DNA of 64,000 bases, taken from assembly GCF_012726235.1 (NCBI RefSeq), contig NZ_JAASAH010000008.1:207314-271313 (forward strand), read 5' to 3'. Positions 8,618-16,918 of the stretch are shown in pieces. Below the pieces are notes generated by a model. The model ran no database searches. It saw only the letters and a list, made by a program, of their open reading frames with translations, and was not told where the DNA came from. Positions within the stretch are counted from its first letter, which is position 1. Every line of letters begins with the position of its first letter. Position numbers and translations under genes: made by a program. This stretch comes from Streptomyces sp. HNM0574. GTDB lineage: Bacteria > Actinomycetota > Actinomycetes > Streptomycetales > Streptomycetaceae.

Positions 8618-9844
8618 TCACGCGGAGCCGAGGTGTTCGGCGGTGGACTCGATCTGCTCGCGGGTGTGCTTCGAGGACAGCGCGAAGCGCAGCAGCCCCG
8701 TCCCGCGCGCCACCACGGGGTAGAAGACGGGGAAGCAGAGGACGCCGGCCTCCCGCATCCGGACGGCGGCCTCGAAGGCGGCCTCCTCGGTCTCCATGGC
8801 CAGCCCGCGGATCGGCGAGCGCTGGCCCGCGTTGACCAGCCGGTCGCCGCCGTGGACCTTGTCGAACAGCTCGACGTTGGCCCACAGTTCGTCCTGGAGC
8901 CCGGCCACCGTGCCGTCCACGTGCATGCGCGCGGACTCGGCGTTGATCGCCACGTGCGTGAGCATGTTGGAGTGCCCGAACACCATCGGGTTGGCCTCGC
9001 GGCGCAGCACCGTCACGTCCGCCGCGTCGTGGGTGAGGACGAAGCCGCCGGAGCCGCCGAAGGCCTTGGAGAGCGAGCCCACCAGCAGCACGCCGGGCGG
9101 CAGGTGCCCGCCCAGCTGCTCGAAGGCGTAACCGGCGCCCTTCCGGCCGCTGATGGAGATGCCGTGCGCGTCGTCGATGTAGACGTACCCGCCGTACGCG
9201 GAGGCCGCCTCCCACAGCGCGGCCACGTCGATCAGCCCGCCCATCGAGCCGATGCCGTCCACCAGCAGGACGGGGGTGCGCCGCTCGGCGCGGGCCTGCT
9301 CCAGCGCGGCGGTCAGCGAGTCGGGCTCCTCGACGCGGAAGCGCGTGACGGGGCCGACCTGTTCGAGGACGCCGCGCAGGGCCTGCATGGAGGCGTGCGC
9401 GGTGCGCTCGACGACGAACAGCGGGCCGCCGGGGCCCATCGGGTAGCCGGGCAGCACGCCGGCGCCCAGCAGCGGCAGCAGGCCCAGGTGGACGCTGCTG
9501 ACCGAGTTGAACACCAGCCCGTGCATGCCCGGGTAGATCTCCCCGAGCAGCTCCTCCAGCTGCCGCACCTCGACGGGTTCGACGCTGTTGCGGGAGGAGG
9601 AGAAGTGCGTCCCGTACCGCTCCAGCGCGGTGCGGGCGGCGTGCACGAGCCGCGGGTGGTCCTCAAGACCGAGGTACGAGCAGGAGACGAACTCGACGCA
9701 CGCGCTCCCGTCGTCCAGCGTCACGGTCTTGCCGGAGCGCCGGGTGATGGTGTGGCCGGTCAGACCGGCGCGCACCGCGCGGTCGTACATGTCGGTGGTC
9801 TGGTCCGAGCGGCGGGATATCCGGTTGGACAGCGCCTCGTTCAT
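8618..9844 (-). CDS. PLP-dependent alpha-oxoamine synthase (AONS/CqsA family)
   Basis: A 408-residue fold-type I PLP enzyme. DDAHG at 224-228 and GSLSKAFGGSGG, with the cofactor lysine at 260, are the hallmarks of the family that condenses an amino acid with an acyl-CoA with loss of CO2, giving an alpha-aminoketone. Housekeeping BioF has the same fold, but no biotin genes are here; the neighbours are papABC. The start has a near-perfect ribosome site (AGGAGGTG, six bases before ATG 9844). Expected reaction in context: 4-aminophenylalanine plus acetyl-CoA or another acyl-CoA to 3-amino-4-(4-aminophenyl)-2-ketone. CAI-1-like signal synthesis is an alternative, but no cognate sensor is nearby. 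Confidence 0.87.
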   Translation of the reverse strand: MNEALSNRISRRSDQTTDMYDRAVRAGLTGHTITRRSGKTVTLDDGSACVEFVSCSYLGLEDHPRLVHAARTALERYGTHFSSSRNSVEPVEVRQLEELLGEIYPGMHGLVFNSVSSVHLGLLPLLGAGVLPGYPMGPGGPLFVVERTAHASMQALRGVLEQVGPVTRFRVEEPDSLTAALEQARAERRTPVLLVDGIGSMGGLIDVAALWEAASAYGGYVYIDDAHGISISGRKGAGYAFEQLGGHLPPGVLLVGSLSKAFGGSGGFVLTHDAADVTVLRREANPMVFGHSNMLTHVAINAESARMHVDGTVAGLQDELWANVELFDKVHGGDRLVNAGQRSPIRGLAMETEEAAFEAAVRMREAGVLCFPVFYPVVARGTGLLRFALSSKHTREQIESTAEHLGSA

Positions 9845-9903
9845 GGGCACCTCCTGGTGAGATTCCGAGGGGACGTTCCGAAGTGGTGTGGCGGGCAGGG
9901 GGT

Positions 9904-10812
9904 TTACGGGTCCGTGCCGCCGTGGTCGAGCAGGGTGCGGAAGAGTGCCGCGGCGTCCTCGGCGGAGCCGTCGAGGTGGCCGTCGAACCAGTCGCGCAGT
10001 TCGCCGAAGAGTGCCCGGAAGGCGTCCTCCCCGCCCGCGCCGACGGTCTCGTCCAGGTGCGCGAGGGAGCCGCGCAGCGCGGTGCGGGCCGCGTCCGCGC
10101 CGGCGCCCGAGTCCTGGATGTCCCAGTACGTCTCGGGGTCGGCGGTGAGCAGCCGCGCGGCGAGCGCGAGCAGCGTGCGGGTGGGCGGCGCGGCGCAGGC
10201 GGCGACGTCCTGGGGGCTGAGGCCGAGCCGGGGCAGGGCCTGCGCGAAGCCCAGCACCGCCGCGTGCGTCACGGCCTGCACGGAGGTCACGCACCGGTCG
10301 TGGTCCGCGTGGCTCATCCGGTGCACCCGCGCGCCGGCCCCGTCGATCAGCTCCAGCAGCGCGTGTGCGGCGGTGTCCTCGCGCACACCGGAGACCGTGA
10401 CGGTGTTCCCCCGCCAGCCGAGGGACGGGTGGAAGAGCGGGTTGAGGCTCAACAGCGGGCGCGGCGCGAGCCGTTGCTCGGCGGCGGCCTGGAAGCGCGC
10501 CTTGTGCGAGAGGGTCTCCACGACGAGCGCGTGCGGCGCGGTGTGCCGCTCCAGCACGTCCAGCGCGGCCAGCGCCGTACGTTCGGGCACGGCCACGCAG
10601 ACCACGTCCGCGCGGGCCAGCTCCTCCCGCACCCCGGGCGGCGCGGCGGTCACGTCGGCGTGCAGCACCCGGGGGTGCCCCGCGGCGCCCGCGGCGGGCT
10701 CGCCGGACGGGGGCGAGGCGTCCACGGCGACGGTCTCCCAGCCGGACGCGGCCAGCAGCCCGGCCAGCAGTCCGCCCACGTTCCCGTGCCCGAGCACGAC
10801 GGCCCGCGTCAC
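9904..10812 (-). CDS. papC: 4-amino-4-deoxyprephenate dehydrogenase (TyrA-like)
   Basis: A 302-residue NAD(P)-dependent dehydrogenase of the prephenate dehydrogenase family. VVLGHGNVGGLLAGLLA is the Rossmann motif at the N-terminus; LNPLFHPSLGW around residue 130 carries the His-Pro expected at the TyrA active site. In pap pathways this enzyme oxidatively decarboxylates 4-amino-4-deoxyprephenate to 4-aminophenylpyruvate. The GTG at 10812 overlaps the papA stop (GTGA), so translation is coupled. A dedicated aminotransferase is missing from the cluster; a host aromatic aminotransferase would have to finish 4-aminophenylalanine. Confidence 0.88.
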   Translation of the reverse strand: MTRAVVLGHGNVGGLLAGLLAASGWETVAVDASPPSGEPAAGAAGHPRVLHADVTAAPPGVREELARADVVCVAVPERTALAALDVLERHTAPHALVVETLSHKARFQAAAEQRLAPRPLLSLNPLFHPSLGWRGNTVTVSGVREDTAAHALLELIDGAGARVHRMSHADHDRCVTSVQAVTHAAVLGFAQALPRLGLSPQDVAACAAPPTRTLLALAARLLTADPETYWDIQDSGAGADAARTALRGSLAHLDETVGAGGEDAFRALFGELRDWFDGHLDGSAEDAAALFRTLLDHGGTDP

Positions 10813-12917
10813 GACAGCTCTCCCGCCGTGCCGCCGGGGCCGTCCGTGCCCTGCTCCTCCGTCGTGGCGTTCAGCGCGGCGAGCATCGCGCGGGACTTGA
10901 CCAGCGTCTCCTCGTGCTCGTCTTCCGGGTCGGAGAGGGTGACGACGGCGCCGCCCACCCCGAAGGTGCACGCCTGGGCGCTGTTGACCAGGGTGCGGAT
11001 GACGATGCTCAGGTCCGCGGCGCCGCACAGCGAGATCCAGCCGATGGCACCGGAGTAGTAGCCGCGCGCCCGGGGCTCCAGCTCGTCGATGATCTCCATG
11101 GTGCGCACCTTCGGCGCACCGGTCATCGATCCGCCGGGGAAGGCGGACCGCAGACAGTCGACGACGGTGCGCCCCGGCGCGATCCGGCCCGCGATGGTGC
11201 TCACCAACTGGTGCACGTGCGAGTACGTCTCCACGTCGAAGAGCGTGGGGACGTGCACGCTGCCCACGGTGCAGACCCGGTTCAGGTCGTTCCGCAGCAG
11301 GTCGACGATCATCAGGTTCTCGGCGCGGTCCTTGGGGTTCGCGGCCAGCTCCGCGCGGACGGCGCGGTCCTCCTCCGCGGTGCCGCCGCGCGGCCTGGTG
11401 CCCTTGATCGGCTTGGACTCCACATGCCCGTCCCTGCGCACCTGGAGGAACCGCTCGGGGGACGCGCTGAGCACCGAGGTGTCCCCGGCCCGCAGATAGG
11501 CGCCGAACGGCACGGGGCTCAGCGAGCGCAGCCGCAGATAGGAGTCGAGCGGGGCCTGAAGCGGGGCCGCCTCGGCCGTGTTGGTCAGGCAGATCTCGTA
11601 GGACTCGCCGTCCCGGATGGCGTCCAGGCAGGACTTGACGCTGCCCAGGTAGGCGGTGCGCGGCTGGTCGAAACGGAACCGCGGGCCGGTCTCCGGGGCC
11701 TCCGGCTCCACGGTGAGCGGCGCGGCCGTGTGGCGTTCGACGGCGGCCGCCGCGTGGCTGAACCACTCGGCGCCGGCGCGTACGGTCTCCGGTGCGGCGG
11801 TGTCGGTGAGGCAGAGCAGATAGCTGCACCGCTCGTGGTGGTCGACGACGATCGCCCGGTCGGCGAAGAGGAGTTGGGCGTCGGGCAGCGGCGAGGTGTG
11901 GTGCGCGCTGCCGCCGGTCTCGGCCTTCAGCTCGTAGCCGAGGGCGCCGACCCAGCCGAGGTTGAAGTCGGTGGGCAGGCCCGGCGGGTGCGGCACGGAC
12001 CGCTCGGCCAGCCGCGCGTCCAGGTACCCGAAGAAGTCCTCCCGCACGGTGCTGCTCCGCCCGCCTTGGTGCACCGTCCAGGCGCCCTCGGTGACGTCGT
12101 AGGACAGGTGCTCGGCGAGCGGCCCGGAGGTGTCGCCCAGGAACGTGAACCGGCTGGTGTCCAGGTCGTGCCGGGAGCTGTCGAGCCAGAACGCGTGCGG
12201 TGACTCCCCGTACTCCGCGCGGAACAGTGACGCGGTGTCCGGGTGGGCCTCGACCCGCCGGAACTCGACGTGGTAGCGCGGCCGTTCGGGCACGGCGACG
12301 GCACCGGCGTACGGGGTGCCCGCGTCCTCCTCGCCGCTCCTCCCGGCGTTCAGCGCGAGGTGGCGGAAGTTGTGCAGCAGTTCGGCCCCGTGCTCGGTGA
12401 GCACCGACTCGGGGTGGAACTGCACGCCCCACTGCGGCGCGTTCCGGTGCCTGACGCCCATGACCACGCCGTCGGCGGTCCAGGCCAGCGGCTCCAGCTC
12501 CGGCGGCAGGTCGGTGACGGCCAGCGAGTGGTACCGCACGACCGTGAACGGCGAGGGGATGTCCGCGAACAGGCCCTGCCCGTCGTGGTGCACGGACGAG
12601 GTGCGGCCGTGCATCGGCTCCGGCGCGTGCCCGACCCGGGCGCCGGCCGCGTGCGAAATGCCCTGGTGGCCCAGGCAGATGCCCAGTACGGGCACCCGGG
12701 TCTGCTCCAGCGCCCGCGCGGAGATGCCCAGGTCGCGCTCCCGCTGGGGGCGTCCGGGGCCGGGGGAGATGACGACGCCGTCGTAGGCGTCGAGGTCGAT
12801 CCGCTCCCAGGGGGTGTCATGGGTGACGACGTGCGGGGCCGAGCCGTTCACCCGGTGCAGCAGGTCGTGGAGGTTGTAGGTGAACGAGTCGTAGTTGTCA
12901 ATCAGCAGTGTGCGCAC
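10809..12917 (-). CDS. papA: Aminodeoxychorismate synthase, fused glutaminase and synthase
   Basis: A 702-residue fusion. Residues 1-190 are a class I glutamine amidotransferase with nucleophile Cys81 in GICLGHQ and HPES at 168-171. Residues ~230-690 are a chorismate-binding domain. The diagnostic motif is PIKGT at 503-507: the lysine marks 4-amino-4-deoxychorismate synthases, whereas anthranilate synthases have PIAGT. DLLRNDLNRVC and GGSMTGAPK follow as expected. It converts chorismate and glutamine to ADC, the first committed step to 4-aminophenylalanine (or pABA). It overlaps papB by 20 bases and papC by 4. pABA for folate would need an ADC lyase, and none is present. Confidence 0.94.
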   Translation of the reverse strand: MRTLLIDNYDSFTYNLHDLLHRVNGSAPHVVTHDTPWERIDLDAYDGVVISPGPGRPQRERDLGISARALEQTRVPVLGICLGHQGISHAAGARVGHAPEPMHGRTSSVHHDGQGLFADIPSPFTVVRYHSLAVTDLPPELEPLAWTADGVVMGVRHRNAPQWGVQFHPESVLTEHGAELLHNFRHLALNAGRSGEEDAGTPYAGAVAVPERPRYHVEFRRVEAHPDTASLFRAEYGESPHAFWLDSSRHDLDTSRFTFLGDTSGPLAEHLSYDVTEGAWTVHQGGRSSTVREDFFGYLDARLAERSVPHPPGLPTDFNLGWVGALGYELKAETGGSAHHTSPLPDAQLLFADRAIVVDHHERCSYLLCLTDTAAPETVRAGAEWFSHAAAAVERHTAAPLTVEPEAPETGPRFRFDQPRTAYLGSVKSCLDAIRDGESYEICLTNTAEAAPLQAPLDSYLRLRSLSPVPFGAYLRAGDTSVLSASPERFLQVRRDGHVESKPIKGTRPRGGTAEEDRAVRAELAANPKDRAENLMIVDLLRNDLNRVCTVGSVHVPTLFDVETYSHVHQLVSTIAGRIAPGRTVVDCLRSAFPGGSMTGAPKVRTMEIIDELEPRARGYYSGAIGWISLCGAADLSIVIRTLVNSAQACTFGVGGAVVTLSDPEDEHEETLVKSRAMLAALNATTEEQGTDGPGGTAGELS

Positions 12918-13287
12918 GGTTTTCGATGCTCCCCACGAGTGCTTCGATGCGGTCCTGAGCGGCCTGCCCGGCTTCGGCGGGCCCGGCGTGTGCGGGCTCG
13001 CCCTCCTCCCGGCGGCAGGCGTCGGAGATGAGCGTGGTGAAGACGTCCTGGAGCGCCGACGGACTCATCCCGTGCTCCAGCGCGAACTCGGTGGCCCGCC
13101 GCAGCACCACCCGGACCCGGTCCGGCTGCATGACGGGGATGTCCCGGTCGCCCTTGACCCGTCCGACGCGGCGGGTGGCCTGGTGCCGCAGCAGCAGGGC
13201 GTTGAGCAGGATCGTGTCGATGGCGTCCAGGTCCTGCCGCAGCTCCCGCAGCAGCGGGTCGGGAGCGGGCGCGTCGCCGGTCTTCAT
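12898..13287 (-). CDS. papB: 4-amino-4-deoxychorismate mutase (type II chorismate mutase fold)
   Basis: A 129-residue AroQ-type mutase. The N-terminal helix LRQDLDAIDTILLNALLLR, the RRVGRVK segment and VMQPDRVRVVLRRA match the all-helical chorismate mutase fold. Between papA and papC its substrate is expected to be ADC, giving 4-amino-4-deoxyprephenate. It starts at ATG 13287 behind GAGGTGA, and its 3' end overlaps papA by 20 bases. The last ~40 residues are not typical of minimal mutases. Confidence 0.9.
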   Translation of the reverse strand: MKTGDAPAPDPLLRELRQDLDAIDTILLNALLLRHQATRRVGRVKGDRDIPVMQPDRVRVVLRRATEFALEHGMSPSALQDVFTTLISDACRREEGEPAHAGPAEAGQAAQDRIEALVGSIENRAHTAD

Positions 13288-13351
13288 GTGCCGTCACCTC
13301 GGGGTCGGTGGATGGGGGCGGGGGTTGTTCGGGGGTGGCCGGGGCGGTGGC

Positions 13352-14548
13352 TCACCGCGCGTCGAGGAAGGCGTCGACGGCGGCCGTCGCCTGCTCCGGG
13401 TTGAGCCGGGGGTCGCAGGCCGAGCGGTAGTCGGGGAAGTCGCCGGCGCCGGTGCGCTCGCGGGGGCCCTCGACGCACTCGGTCACCGGGTCCGGGGTGA
13501 GCTCCAGGCTGAGCCCGGCGGGGTGGGCGCCGTGCGTCCGGAGGACCCGGACGAAGCCCTCGATCTCCCGGCGGATCTCGGGCAGCGCGCGGGTCTTGCG
13601 GCCGCCGGGCGCGCGGTAGGTGTTGGCGTGCATCGGGTCGCACAGCCACACCACCGGGACGCCGGCGTCGGCGACCGCGCGTACCAGCGGCGGGAGGGCC
13701 GCGGTGACCCTTTCGGCGCCCATCCGGACGATGAAGCTCAGGCGCCCCTCGGCGGCCTCCGGGTTGAGCAGCCGGGCCAGCGCCAGTGCCTCGTCCGGTG
13801 TGGTGGCCGGGCCGAGCTTCACGCCGACGGGGTTGTGCACGGCCGAGGCGAAGTCCGCGTGCGCGTCGCGCGGGCCGCGGGTCCGCTCGCCGATCCAGCC
13901 GAAGTGCGCGGAGGTCGCGAGGGCCGCGCCCGGGCCCTTGCGGAAGAGCGCCCGCTCGTACTCCAGGAGCAGCAACTCGTGGGAGGCGTACACCGGTTGG
14001 GCGGCCTCCTCGCCCCGCGCGCTCTCGCGCAGGGCGGCCAGGGCGCGGCGGGCGCTGTGGTAGGCGGTCAGCAGGCGTCGCGGGTCGGGGACGCGCAGCA
14101 GGGGGTCGGGGGCTTCCGCGTTGACGGCGTCGCCCCGGTAGCTGGGGATGCTCCGGCCGTCCGGGCCGGGCTCGTGGTCGGCGCTGCGCGGCTTGGCGTA
14201 CTGCCCGGCGATCCGTCCGACGGCGGTCACCCCGGGTGCCCCGGCGCCCTCGCGGAGCCGGGTGGCGAGGCCGCGGAGCTGGGCCGCCTTGCGCAGGACG
14301 GTGTCGCGGTCGCTGTCCTCGAACCGTTCGGCGCAGTCGCCGCCGTGCAGGACGAGCCGCTCGCCCCGGGCGGCTTCCGCCAACTCGCCGCTCAGCGCGG
14401 TCACTTCCTCCTCGGTGACCAGCGGCGGCAGGACGGCGAGCTCGCGCACCACCTCGGCGAGGGCGTCGGGGTCGGGCCACGCGGGCTGCTGGGCGGCGGG
14501 ACGGGTGGGGGCGGTGTGGGCAGGCGTCGAGGACGCGTCGCTGGTCAT
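13352..14548 (-). CDS. Class II (plant-type) 3-deoxy-7-phosphoheptulonate synthase
   Basis: A 398-residue DAHP synthase, first enzyme of the shikimate pathway (phosphoenolpyruvate plus erythrose-4-phosphate). Family landmarks are HGGDCAERF near residue 68, GRIAGQYAKPRS, WLCDPMHANT and YRSACDPRLNPEQ. It is somewhat shorter than primary-metabolism class II enzymes (~450 residues). A copy inside a pap cluster is probably a dedicated, less feedback-sensitive enzyme that raises chorismate supply, as seen in other aromatic antibiotic clusters (inference). It leads the dahp-papB-papA-papC run; 64 bases separate it from papB. Confidence 0.93.
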   Translation of the reverse strand: MTSDASSTPAHTAPTRPAAQQPAWPDPDALAEVVRELAVLPPLVTEEEVTALSGELAEAARGERLVLHGGDCAERFEDSDRDTVLRKAAQLRGLATRLREGAGAPGVTAVGRIAGQYAKPRSADHEPGPDGRSIPSYRGDAVNAEAPDPLLRVPDPRRLLTAYHSARRALAALRESARGEEAAQPVYASHELLLLEYERALFRKGPGAALATSAHFGWIGERTRGPRDAHADFASAVHNPVGVKLGPATTPDEALALARLLNPEAAEGRLSFIVRMGAERVTAALPPLVRAVADAGVPVVWLCDPMHANTYRAPGGRKTRALPEIRREIEGFVRVLRTHGAHPAGLSLELTPDPVTECVEGPRERTGAGDFPDYRSACDPRLNPEQATAAVDAFLDAR

Positions 14549-14884
14549 GACGGTGGAGGCTCCAAGTCGTCCGACGGGAGGGGAGGTTCCGAAGCGGCCC
14601 GCGCCGCGGCGTGCCGGCCCGCGGCGTCGACGCTGACGTGGCGGGCGGGCAGGGGGACGGGCGGCGGCGAGCGGGAGAACGAGCAGGAATGGGGCCGGAG
14701 GCGGGGGAGTCGGGGGGGCGTGCGGGGCCCACGCGGTCGTTCCGGCCCGAACGGTCGTGGGCGGGACGGGACTTCGGCGGGCGGGCGCGGATCGCGGGGC
14801 GGCGGCTGCCGTACGGTGTGCGAGCAGGGGGCGGGGCGCGCGGGACCGTACGTCCCGTGCTCCCGTCGGGCGACGGCCGTCCGC
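14549..14884. promoter_or_regulatory. 336-base gap between SDR and DAHP synthase genes, with a CGGGAC/GTCCCG palindrome
   Basis: No convincing gene. At 14841-14857, CGGGAC and GTCCCG arms flank CGTAC, 28 bases past the SDR stop. This could end SDR transcription or serve as a regulator site. The remainder presumably contains the minus-strand promoter of the dahp-pap operon; no confident -35/-10 pair was found. Confidence 0.4.
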
Positions 14885-15724
14885 TCAGGCGGTTTTGAGC
14901 ATGCCTCCGTCCAGCACCAGGTCCGCGCCGTGCAGATTGGGGGCCGCGTCCGAGACCAGGAAGGCGACCAGCGCGGCGACCTCCTCGGGTTCGGCCATCC
15001 GCCCCGTGGAGACGCCCGCCGTTGCGGGCAGTTGGCTGACCAGGGACTCCTGCGGGACGCCGGTGTCGCGGGCGAGTTTCTCGCCCTGGCCGCCCGGGGC
15101 GGTCCACACACCGGTGCGCACCAGTCCGGGCGAGACGGTGTTGACGCGGACGCCGAGCGGCCCGAACTCCTCGGCCAGGGCCTTGCCGAGCGAGGTGAGC
15201 GCCGCCTTGGCGGCCGAGTAGGCCACCACGTCGGGCAGAGGAAGCCGGGCGTGGACGGAGCCGATGGTCACCACGTGCCCGCCGCGCTCCCGCAGGGAGG
15301 GCAGCGCGGCGCGGGTGGCGCGTACGGCGCTGAAGAAGGTGGCCTCGAACTCCTCCTGCCAGGCCCGGTCGTCGAGCGTGAGGAACCCGCCCTCCTGCGG
15401 CGCGGTGCCGGACACGTTGTTGACGAGGACGTCGACGCCGCCCAGCTCCCGTAAGGCGTACGAGACGAGCCGGTCCGGGCCCTCGGGCGTGCTCAGGTCG
15501 ACGGGGAGCGCGTGCGGGGTGAGGTCCGTCAGCTCCGGGCCCGGGTTCCGGGCGCCGCCGACGACCTGTGCGCCCCCGCGCACCAGTTCGCGGGTGACGG
15601 CCAGGCCGATGCCGCGGCCCGCGCCGGTGACGACGGCGGTCCTGCCGTGCAGTCCGTCCGGCGTTGCGCTCGGGCCCGCTGTCTCCGAGTCCGCCGACGT
15701 GGAGTCGGCTGCCTTCGGGTCCAT
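14885..15724 (-). CDS. SDR family NAD(P)-dependent oxidoreductase
   Basis: A 279-residue classical short-chain dehydrogenase. TGAGRGIGLA is the cofactor motif, followed by NNVSG in place of the usual NNAG, the catalytic Ser in TIGSVHA, and YSAAK with the catalytic Tyr and Lys. It starts at ATG 15724 with GGGGGAGA as ribosome site. It could reduce the ketone made by the alpha-oxoamine synthase to an amino alcohol, or oxidise an alcohol; the sequence does not say which. It is separated from the DAHP synthase by 336 bases, so it may be a separate transcript reading the same way. Confidence 0.85.
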   Translation of the reverse strand: MDPKAADSTSADSETAGPSATPDGLHGRTAVVTGAGRGIGLAVTRELVRGGAQVVGGARNPGPELTDLTPHALPVDLSTPEGPDRLVSYALRELGGVDVLVNNVSGTAPQEGGFLTLDDRAWQEEFEATFFSAVRATRAALPSLRERGGHVVTIGSVHARLPLPDVVAYSAAKAALTSLGKALAEEFGPLGVRVNTVSPGLVRTGVWTAPGGQGEKLARDTGVPQESLVSQLPATAGVSTGRMAEPEEVAALVAFLVSDAAPNLHGADLVLDGGMLKTA

Positions 15725-15830
15725 GACTCTCCCCCATTCACTGCCGCGGGGCGGCAGCGCACCCGGGTGCGCGTGACGTTCCGTCCCGCCGGGTGCGGCG
15801 GGACGGCCGTGCACGGCACACGTACCCGAT

Positions 15831-15881
15831 GGTGTCGATCCGTGTGGTGTCTCCGCGACGGTGTCCGGCCGGGGTGGTGTC
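15831..15881. repeat. Four direct GGTGTC repeats
   Basis: GGTGTC occurs at 15831, 15846, 15860 and 15876, each followed by unrelated sequence. The 14-16 base spacing is compatible with a protein binding in tandem along roughly one face of the helix. The sites lie 108-158 bases upstream of the SDR start and ~340 bases upstream of the regulator start. Confidence 0.5.
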
Positions 15882-16157
15882 GGTCCCCGGCTTGTCACCG
15901 TCCCGATCCGGGCGTTCGCCCTGTGATCGATCATCACCGTAGACAGCGCCGGGAGGGCCCGGTAGCTGCCGCGGGCGACAGGTGATGTCCCCCGGCGTAC
16001 CGGGTCGAGGGGTCCGGCGGTCCTCCCCGGAGGACAAACGGTGAGCCGGCCGGAGGGGTGCCGGGGAGTGCGCGGCGGCCGGTGTGCGGGCGGCGGGGCG
16101 GCCACGGGAACAAGTCCCTCCACAGCAGCCGGAGTTGCCACTTCGGCAAGTACCGCC

Positions 16158-16187
16158 TTGAACTCCCGAGAAGGATCTCTTTACTCT
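16158..16187 (+). promoter_or_regulatory. Promoter of the orphan LuxR-type regulator
   Basis: TTGAAC at 16158-16163 and TACTCT at 16182-16187 are separated by 18 bases, a good match to a vegetative sigma-70-type promoter. The predicted start near 16194 gives a ~29-base leader before the TTG start codon. The surrounding sequence is noticeably AT-richer than the rest of the cluster. Confidence 0.6.
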
Positions 16188-16222
16188 TCTTTGGTGTTCA
16201 CAGCTTTCCTTCGGGGGGAATC

Positions 16223-16918
16223 TTGCCCATTCGCGTCGTTGTCGCAGAGCCGCGTGCCGCAACACGCGCGGCTCTCGCCATGCTGATCGGATCGGCCCCC
16301 GGTATCGAGGTCGTCGGCAACGCGAGCAGCGGCTGCGAGGCCGTCGAGGTGGCGCTCGGCACGACCCCCGACGTCGTCCTCGTCGACGTCCAGCTCTCCG
16401 ACACCGACGGCCTGGAGGCCACCCAGCGGATCACCGGTCACCCGGCACTGCGCCACACCCGCGTCCTCGCCTACGCCACGCACGCCGACGAGGACTCCTT
16501 CTTCCAGGCCCTGACCCGCGGCGCCGCCGGATACCTCGCGGCGGAGACCGAGCCGCAGGTCCTGCTCACCGCGATCCGCAGCGTCGCCGCCGGCGGCTCC
16601 TGGATCGACCCGCCGCACACCCGCCGCCTGATCACCGAGTACGTACGCGGCATCCGCTCCGGAACCCGCGCCCGGCAGGAGCCCGCCGACGCGCGCACGG
16701 CCCTGCTCAGCGACCGCGAACGCGAGGTGCTGGACCTCGTCGGACAGGGCTGCACCAACGCCGAGATCGCCGAGAGCCTGTACCTGAGCCCGCTGACCGC
16801 GAAGAAGTACGTCAGCCGCCTGATGTCCAAGCTCGGCGCGCGCGACCGCGTCCACCTCGCCCTCATGGCGACGGGTCACGCCGCACGCACACCCCACTCC
16901 CACGAGACAGGAACATGA
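16223..16918 (+). CDS. Atypical orphan response regulator, NarL/FixJ (LuxR HTH) family
   Basis: A 231-residue protein with a receiver domain (residues 1-120) and a C-terminal LuxR helix-turn-helix (SDREREVLDLVGQGCTNAE ... SPLTAKKYVSRLMSKL). The phosphoacceptor position Asp55 (LVDVQLSD) is kept. The acidic pair is reduced to one Glu (VAEP), and the conserved lysine of the KD/KP motif is absent (GYLAAETE). It may therefore act without classical phosphorylation. The TTG at 16223 is preferred because GGGGGGAA lies just before it and the receiver begins immediately. No histidine kinase is adjacent. Its stop overlaps the MFS start (ATGA). It is the likely pathway-specific activator. Confidence 0.85.
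   Translation: MPIRVVVAEPRAATRAALAMLIGSAPGIEVVGNASSGCEAVEVALGTTPDVVLVDVQLSDTDGLEATQRITGHPALRHTRVLAYATHADEDSFFQALTRGAAGYLAAETEPQVLLTAIRSVAAGGSWIDPPHTRRLITEYVRGIRSGTRARQEPADARTALLSDREREVLDLVGQGCTNAEIAESLYLSPLTAKKYVSRLMSKLGARDRVHLALMATGHAARTPHSHETGT

Larger units (their letters stand above)
15725..16222. promoter_or_regulatory. Divergent control region between the SDR and the LuxR-type regulator
   Basis: 498 bases without a gene. It holds four direct copies of GGTGTC starting at 15831, 15846, 15860 and 15876 (about 15-base spacing), a perfect 10-base palindrome TGATCGATCA at 15924-15933, and a good housekeeping promoter for the regulator at 16158-16187. It is the most likely switch point of the cluster. 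Confidence 0.55.

Noticed and set aside
8618..9844. Quorum-sensing autoinducer synthase (CqsA) or biotin BioF
   Set aside because: No CqsS-like sensor kinase and no bio genes are nearby. The operon context supplies 4-aminophenylalanine instead. Biochemical proof is lacking, so the alternative stays possible but not preferred.
10809..12917. Anthranilate synthase reading of the glutaminase/chorismate-binding fusion
   Set aside because: The motif is PIKGT with lysine at 505, diagnostic of ADC synthase. Anthranilate synthases have alanine there. Neighbouring mutase and dehydrogenase also fit the ADC route.
15831..15881. SARP-type heptamer repeats
   Set aside because: SARP sites are usually spaced 11 or 22 bases apart next to a -10. 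These hexamers are 14-16 bases apart and far from the promoter found.
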